Of a DNA stretch of 64,000 nt, positions 57,721 to 64,000 are shown in pieces (the first letter of the stretch is position 1; each line of letters opens with the position of its first letter). The position numbers and the translations under genes were made by a program. The DNA comes from Spirogloea muscicola (lineage: Eukaryota; Streptophyta; Zygnematophyceae; Spirogloeales; Spirogloeaceae): NCBI GenBank assembly GCA_009602725.1, contig WELB01000086.1, positions 336,370-400,369 on the forward strand, written 5' to 3'. The notes beneath the pieces are model-generated. The model saw nothing but the letters and a program-made list of their open reading frames with translations, had not been told where the DNA came from and did not search any database.

Positions 57721-57885
57721 CCTTGTCTTGACTTTTCTTGGAAAACGCATAGCACGCTCGCCGCCACTCACCCTCGCCGCCGCCTGGGAGGGGCAATCGC
57801 GGCCCGCCGTGGCGAGCCTCCGGCAACGGCTCCGCCCAGCTGCCGGCTGCTGGCAGCACGGCCTGCGTAGCCGCGATCGTCGAGC

Positions 57886-60800
57886 ATGACAGCCATGGCA
57901 GCCGCCGCCACACTGCTTGTCGCCTTCGCTCTGCTGACTTGTGGCGACTTCACCGCCGGGGACCCCATGTGAGCAGTCCTCCCTCTTACCATCTTGCCCT
58001 TTACACTCTGCACGCACCTGGCTGGCTTTACAGCCGCTCTCTTGATAGTAGCAGCCGGAAATCTCACATCCCCACACCACCATGGCATTGCCAGTCCTAA
58101 GCCGTGAGCCGATTGCACATGCGAGTCCTTTCTGTAACCGCCACATTTGCCACCGGCTTCTGGGGTGGCGTGCACCTCAGCGCCATGCCTGGGGTGTGTG
58201 GTCTCCATACAGCCCTGCCCGCTAACTGCTATCGTTTCTCCGTTGCGCAGAGTCGGCTTCACTGCCGTGGGCCTCGCGTGAGCAGCCTCCCTCATACCCT
58301 CTTACCCTCCTACTCTCTGCACCTGGCTGGCTTTTACAGCCGCTCTTGTGTTATCAGCAGCCGCATTCTTCTTTACCCCCGCACCTCCACGGCATTGCCA
58401 GTCCTGAGCCGCAAAATTGCGCCTGCGAGTCCTCTCTTATCTGCAACTGTTGCCGCCGGGCTTCTGTGGCGCCATGCATTTCATCGCCATGCCTGGGGTG
58501 TGTGGCCACCATACAGCCCTGCACGCTGACTGCCATCTTTCCTCCGTTGCGCAGCTCCGACAAGGCCTGGCTGCTCGCCTTTAAGGCGGGTATAACCAGT
58601 GACCCGTTTGGCGCGCTTGCCAATTGGCGCCCAACCGACCACACGCCGTGCGGCTGGTTTGGCATTGTGTGCGAAGCCACGGCACCTGGCGGCCACAGGC
58701 GAGAGCTTTGACCATTGCCTGTAAATGCGCCACCCGGCCTTGCGACGTGTCAAGGAATCGGCACAAGCTTAGCAGCCCTTGCAGCAGCCTCTGTTGAGGT
58801 CGTGGCCATGCAAGGGCCGCAGCCCTTGCAGCCTCTCACCTGGACCAATGACAATGGCTGCCTGCGGTAGCTCGGCGAAGGGCTTGTGATAAGAGCAGCA
58901 TTGTTACAAGCTCATTGGAAGGCTCTGCTTGGGGGCAAGACTTCAGTAGCTCAGGTTCCTCCACAGCTGGCCACTGGTGTCTACATGCAGGCAAGTGATT
59001 GGCCTCAATGTATCTCATGTGCTGCTGGACGGCACGCTGGCACCGGAGCTCGGCAATATTATCAGCCTGCAGTACATACTCTTAAATGACAACCTGCTCA
59101 CAGGCCCCATCCCAGCGGCGCTCGGCAGCCTCCTTAATCTTCGAGTCCTTTTCCTTGGGAACAACAGGTTAGCGTGCTTACATTGCTCGATTTGCATCTC
59201 AGTCTATTGTCAGACAAAAGGTGAGTCTCCATCCTTTCTCGATCTCGTTCTCACCTCTCCTTACAGCAGGCTGTCAGGTTCCATGCCGGAGGAGCTTGGG
59301 AACCTCTCTGCTGTCCTGGGTCTCTACCTCGACAGTAACATGTACTGAATACACGCCAACTTCGTATGCTGGAGACACCGCATACTCTTCGCAACTGATA
59401 TAACAGCCACTTTGCTCTGCATGACTATCAATTGCCTACCAATCGAGCAAGCTTGACAAGCTTCTGAAGCCTCGGTTGAGCCTGGCCATGCTATGAAGTC
59501 AAGCTGCTACAAAGCTTCGTCAACTGTCGAGGTCTTGCAGCCTGGTACAATGGCCTTGATCCTTGTGTCGACATTCTAGAAAACGACCACTATGCCACCT
59601 GTCATGTGCAGATTGACAGGCCCCATACCTCTCAATCTTGCTGGGCTTCCGCTCCTGAAGGATCTGTACTTGACACAATATAGGTCCCTATAGTACTCTT
59701 TTCTCAAGATGGAGATGAGGTTGTGGAAGAAGTGATGGTTACATTGCCCTCTGCTCATGCTGCTTCCACTTCATGAATTGGATTCTGACAAGGCAAAATG
59801 TGCAGCCTCACGGGACAAGTGCCGGGGAAATTTGGTGAATCTCTGAGCCTACGAAGTCTATACTTGAATTCCAATAGGTGAGTTGCCAGGATCATTGGGT
59901 GTCTGGAAGAGTTGGTGAGTGCATTGGCTGAGTGATGCTATTCTGCTTCTCTGTCTCGTCTCCACTTCAGTGAAATACTGCCGACGCGTTCAGTGCAGTG
60001 TCAATAGCTGATGACACAAGGCAGCTAGAGCAACCAGCTGGCTGGTTGCTCAAGAGAAGTCTCTGCTCTTGATATCAGGCTCACAGGACATATTCCTTCT
60101 CAGCTTGGCCAGAATCAGGCCCTCCAGTATTTGTCCCTCGTAGACAATCAGTAAGTATAATTTTCAATGGAAGGCACATCGTGAGGTTGCCCTCAAGGTT
60201 GGGGCCTCTTTACGTCCTCAGACATCTGTCTAGTGAAGAGCCAACAGACATGATGTGTTACGTCTCTTCAGCAATTCACTGTGCTGCTGCACCTACTACC
60301 CTTGCACTGTGTTGTCGTCAGCAATGAAGTGAAGGCATGCAGGGGTTAGCACATGCAACTTGCATCTTACTGCTAGCTCGAACACTTCTTGCAAATATTG
60401 GTGACTATCCTTCCTGTCCAGGCTGTCAGGAAGCATACCATCTGCTCTTGGAAATTGCTCGCAGCTCCTTTATCTCGACATCTCTATCAACAGGTATGCT
60501 CCAGAGCCTATAAGACTATTGGTCACTTTGGTTACTCTGCATGGCATGGTGGCTTCGCAGCATCCATCTTGGTAGAGAAAGATGATTACAACATTGTAGC
60601 TACACCTTCTTTCCTCGTAGTCATCTCCTTGGCTTCCTTCAGAAGAGTTGCTCTTTGATATTGCTTGACGCTGGCCCAGGTTGGTTGGGGCCATGCCTGT
60701 GGAGCTTGCGATGACTCAGATCAAGCTCCTCTATATCCAGAACAACAGGGGAATACTTGAATCATGTTTGCCACTGTACAATCAAGATGCCAGTCCCGTT

Positions 60801-63800
60801 GCCAGCTTGCTGCACTCTTCGCTTCCTAAGGCTGCATCTGTGACGCGTTTGCTTGTGTGGCATTGTGGATTCCAAGTTTGACAGGACCTATTCCAAAGGA
60901 GTTTGGTCAACTAGTCAATCTCGAAACATTTTATGCATACAATAACAAGTATGCAACCTCTCTATTGCAGAAAATGCTGAATCTCGGTTGCACTGTCTGA
61001 TCTAGCACGGGGAAATCACGTTATTATTGGTATTGTCAAGACCCTGAAGCCCAAGATGGTGCAGATAACGCAAGCGCTGTGCCTGTAAGAGTGTTGCTGT
61101 GCCATTATGTGATGACCTGATAGTGATGTCGTCAGTATGTTGACAGGCTGACAGGTATTATACCTGCTGAACTGGGAACGACCTCCCTGATGGGTCTGAG
61201 CCTCTACAATAATTCGTATATTTCTGATAGACCTCTGTATGCATTTATCTTGATTAAGGATTTTGTCAGCTGAAGTTCTCTGTAGTAAATGTCATACACA
61301 GTGAGAGTATGCATCATGCAGCCTGATTCAAAGCAGCTGGATCCAACGTTCGGAAGTGAATGCCATCTGCTGATGACATGGTCCCTTCAGGTTGGAAGGC
61401 ATACTTCCTCCTGAACTATGTGGCCCCGGTAATCGATTGACTGGTCTCTTCCTCGTGTACAATGGGTGAGGTCACATGGGCTGGCTGTCATTTTTCCCAC
61501 CCTTCTCATGCTGCTACTGGCTGTTGAAATGAGTGTTGAATTGCTCTATTATACCATCACACATTGCCATTGCCATGGCAATGTGTGAATCCGTTAATGT
61601 GACTCCTCTTTGGCCAAGGTTTTCCGGCCCACTTCCAGCAACACTAGGGGACTGCACATTTCTCACCTCGTCATTCTTGAGTTACAACAGGTGAGGCCAC
61701 GTGCTCTTCCTTCCCATTGTCTTATAGTTTTTACCTCTATTTCTTCTTACTTCAAAGACTGAAGACTCTGACTGGATGTTGTGAAAGGCTTCATTGAGAA
61801 GCGGATGAACTGTTGCAGCTTTTCTGGTCGGATTCCAAGCTCAATTGGCAACCTGCAAAGATTGCGGGTTGCTTCTACGCCTCGGCTTGTGGGTCAGTCA
61901 TATCGCCACCTTCGTCTTGGACTGATCATTAACAGACACTGCTAAGGTGAAGGAGCCACATAGATTTCACTTCTCATGCCGCATCTGTATTGCCGCAGTG
62001 CTTTGCTCCTGTTGCTGGGGTGCTGATAAGGACACTCATACCCAGGTCTTGTCAAGCTGAGGGCGGCCTTGAATTGCTGCTGCAGTTTGTCAAGTCCCCT
62101 GCCACCTGATTCGAGAAAGTGTGTTGGTAGACTGATTGTCCTTTTCTTCAATGACATCAACAGACTCACAGGAAGCATCCCTGCCACGATCGGGAACTGC
62201 ACAATGCTGCAAAGCTTCGATGCATCTAGCAACAAGTCAGCTCTCACATTGCTCTGAGCAGTATATGATACTTTGTGGCGTGCTCATCATAGCATGTATC
62301 AAAATTCAAGGCAATCCATTCATGGACCAGGTGGCACATATGCCAATGCCCTGCATTTGTCTTGCATTCAGATTCAGACGGGAGTTATACCTTCAAGCAT
62401 CGGCGACCTTCGAATGTTGAGTACCTTAAATCTGGGGTACAATAAGTAAGTATAAGCAAGACACTCCTAGCATATTGTTGCAGTGCCTAGCGCATCGAGG
62501 GATCATTGCAGGGAGTGTCCTTGAGAGTGTCCAGTGAGCTTGACACACATCAACTCAATGGCAAGTGTGTCTGATTGACGATGTGGTCGATGGTCACGAA
62601 GCTATGGAGAACTGGACAGTTGTTGAAGCTCGTCGTTGCGACGCAGCCTTACTGGTCCCCTACCATCGGAGTTGGGAAACTGCGCCAATCTCAGGAATCT
62701 CTGTCAGTGACAACCAGTAAGCTCCAGAATGCCTTTTGCCCAAGTTTCAGGCATGTAGGCCTGCTCTGCTGTCCCTGCGTGCAGGTCATCTCGTGCAACA
62801 AGCTCCCAGTTTATGAGGGAGTTGACTGCTAGTTGTGCACATAAGAGCCAAAGTGCTGGCCACATTGGGTCCGCTGCTCTCAGAGAGTTGCATTGCATTG
62901 TTGCATTGAGATTGATGCGACACTGCTGTGCATCTCAACGGCAAGCCTCACAACATGTTGCAGATTAAGCGGGGAGTTCCCCGCTTCACTGGCAAACCTG
63001 TCCCTTCTACAGGACCTATTCATTTCAAACAATCGGTAAGTGACCACATACAATCGTGGCAAGCTATTTACTGATGATTGTCTGCAACAACACAGAGAAG
63101 TCATCAACACAGAGAAGTCAAAGTCCAAACCAACCAACCATGAACAACACCTGACGTCATCTCTCCTTGCTGCCATCATGCAGTATATCTGGAAGCCTGC
63201 CCCCCGAGCTTGGGAAGAGTGGAACTCTCACTGAGCTTATCCTCTCCAACAACGAGTACTTTCAATACTGCACTCCTCTCCAAACTAGTGTGATGGTGTG
63301 GCTGGCCTCAGCAGTATGTCTAACACTTCCATCAAGACTGCTCCCATGCATGTTGTGGTCTGCTTGATGCATGTTGTCTAGAAGTAACTTGATCTGACAC
63401 ATACGTGAACAGGCTGACAGGCTCCCTGCCACCAGCAGTTGGTAATTGCCGGAATCTGACGAACCTTGAGCTTGATGACAACAAGTGCGCAGTCCTGCGC
63501 CTTTGCTCTTCTGCTTCACATATGCTGCACGTCAAGCACAATCTTAAATCATCATGCAGCTTGTGCCATCTCGAGATGCTGAGACAGCACTCGTGTGACT
63601 GTGCTTGATCAACAGCATTACTGGTACAATTCCGCCTGAATATGGCAATCTTACCAGCATGTACTCCTTCTTGGCCACCGATAACAGGTATGGCTAGCTC
63701 TATTGATTGACAGAATATAAGAGGTATGCAATCAAGACTTTGCAATCTAAGCCTGGATGTACCACTAGCATGTGGATCTCAAGCAACTTACCAAGGAGGC

Positions 63801-63928
63801 ACAGGACCTTCGAGCAGATGATTCAAGTGGCAATGCGCTTGCATGGTCTCTTGCGCAGCTTAACTGGTAGCCTCCCACCCGAGCTCAGTCACTGTAGGTC
63901 TTGACATGCTTGACCTTCAGCACAACAG
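57886..63928 (+). pseudogene. LRR receptor-like kinase, copy B (LRR part only; damaged; continues beyond the window)
   Basis: Signal-peptide exon 57886-57968, N-cap 58555-58698 (LLAFKAGITSDPFGALANW), double LRR 58991-59167, then LRR exons 59270-59341, 59612-59683, 59806-59877, 60079-60150, 60422-60493, 60680-60748, 60877-60948, 61147-61215, 61391-61465, 61619-61690, 61819-~61892, 62164-62235, 62372-62445, 62647-62716, 62964-63035, 63184-63255, 63413-63484, 63616-63687, 63859-63928. The five exons 59270-60493 have no counterpart in copy A. Against copy A, the donor at 60749 is GG instead of GT, exon 62372 is 74 nt (+2), exons 62647 and 63859 are 70 nt (-2 each). So copy B is probably a pseudogene, unless these are sequencing errors. 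The kinase part is outside the window. Confidence 0.8.
57969..58554 (+). repeat. tandem duplication (~295 bp) in intron 1 of LRR copy B
   Basis: 57969-58257 and 58279-58554 share the same order: GTGAGCAG, CACCTGGCTGGCTTT..ACAGC, GGCATTGCCAGTCCT, CATGCCTGGGGTGTGTGG, ATACAGCCCTG and CTCCGTTGCGCAG. The duplicate creates a possible small exon (58258-58277, AG...GTGAGC). Copy A has only one, shorter, version. Confidence 0.75.
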
Positions 63929-64000
63929 GTACTCCACATCTAGCCCATTCAAGTGCTACTTCCAAAAACCTTTGCTCTTGAACAAATTACATAGGACCAC

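Larger units (their letters stand above)
46645..64000 (+). repeat. segmental duplication, copy B
   Basis: Counterpart of 26960-40130; runs off the window end. It carries extra insertions (49555-49924 and 50972-56121) not found in copy A. Confidence 0.8.

Noticed and set aside
1-64000. tRNA genes
   Set aside because: I looked for T-loop (GGTTCRA) and acceptor pairings on both strands; hits were LINE tails (GGTTCGAAGGGG) without a cloverleaf.

Overview
The window is nuclear DNA of a eukaryote, most likely a green alga. A trebouxiophyte-like chlorophyte is my best guess, by inference. The reasons are many short GT-AG introns in GC-rich coding DNA, Viridiplantae-like versions of RNA polymerase I subunit 2, TFIIH subunit TFB4 and a BOUT DE SOUFFLE-type carrier, CCCTAAA (plant-type) telomere-like repeats, and a plant-type LRR receptor kinase.

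Layout. About 0.6-9.4 kb holds a 26-exon RPA2 (Pol I second subunit) gene on +. About 9.4-12.5 kb has no recognisable gene. At 12.6-13.1 kb is a small DUF1772-like membrane protein (-). At 13.2-15.4 kb are nested 3' fragments of non-LTR retrotransposons. At 17.0-20.9 kb is TFB4 (-), with a broken Ty3/gypsy fragment and telomere-like tracts in its introns. At 22.1-26.1 kb is a nine-exon cationic amino-acid transporter (-) with a G-box-rich GC-rich upstream region. From 26.5 to 33.7 kb lies a dense retroelement mosaic. At 34.0-43.6 kb is an LRR receptor-like kinase (copy A), interrupted by an assembly gap and a stray carrier exon. At 43.6-57.7 kb is a second retroelement mosaic that includes an essentially full-length LINE (50972-56121). 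From 57.9 kb to the window end is a second, decayed copy (B) of the LRR gene.

The right half is a large tandem segmental duplication: retroelement block plus LRR gene, then the same again about 20-24 kb further on. Comparing the two copies gives natural empty sites for several insertions and shows that the two LRR genes differ in number of repeats.

The most interesting system is a clade of LINEs with N-terminal zinc fingers, a reverse transcriptase, a C-x-C zinc knuckle and a C-terminal restriction-like endonuclease. Their 3' ends carry a conserved hairpin (GGGCTGG...CCAGCC preceded by TTGTCCATTC) and have no poly(A). Several insertions are bounded by exact 9-12 bp target-site duplications. 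One is only 54 bp long and consists of little more than the hairpin, so the hairpin looks like the sole 3' requirement for retrotransposition. The resulting swarm of hairpins fills the intergenic DNA and even introns of host genes. Names LINE-A/B/C/D (tail types), LINE-2 and LINE-3 (divergent families) are mine, for use within this report only.
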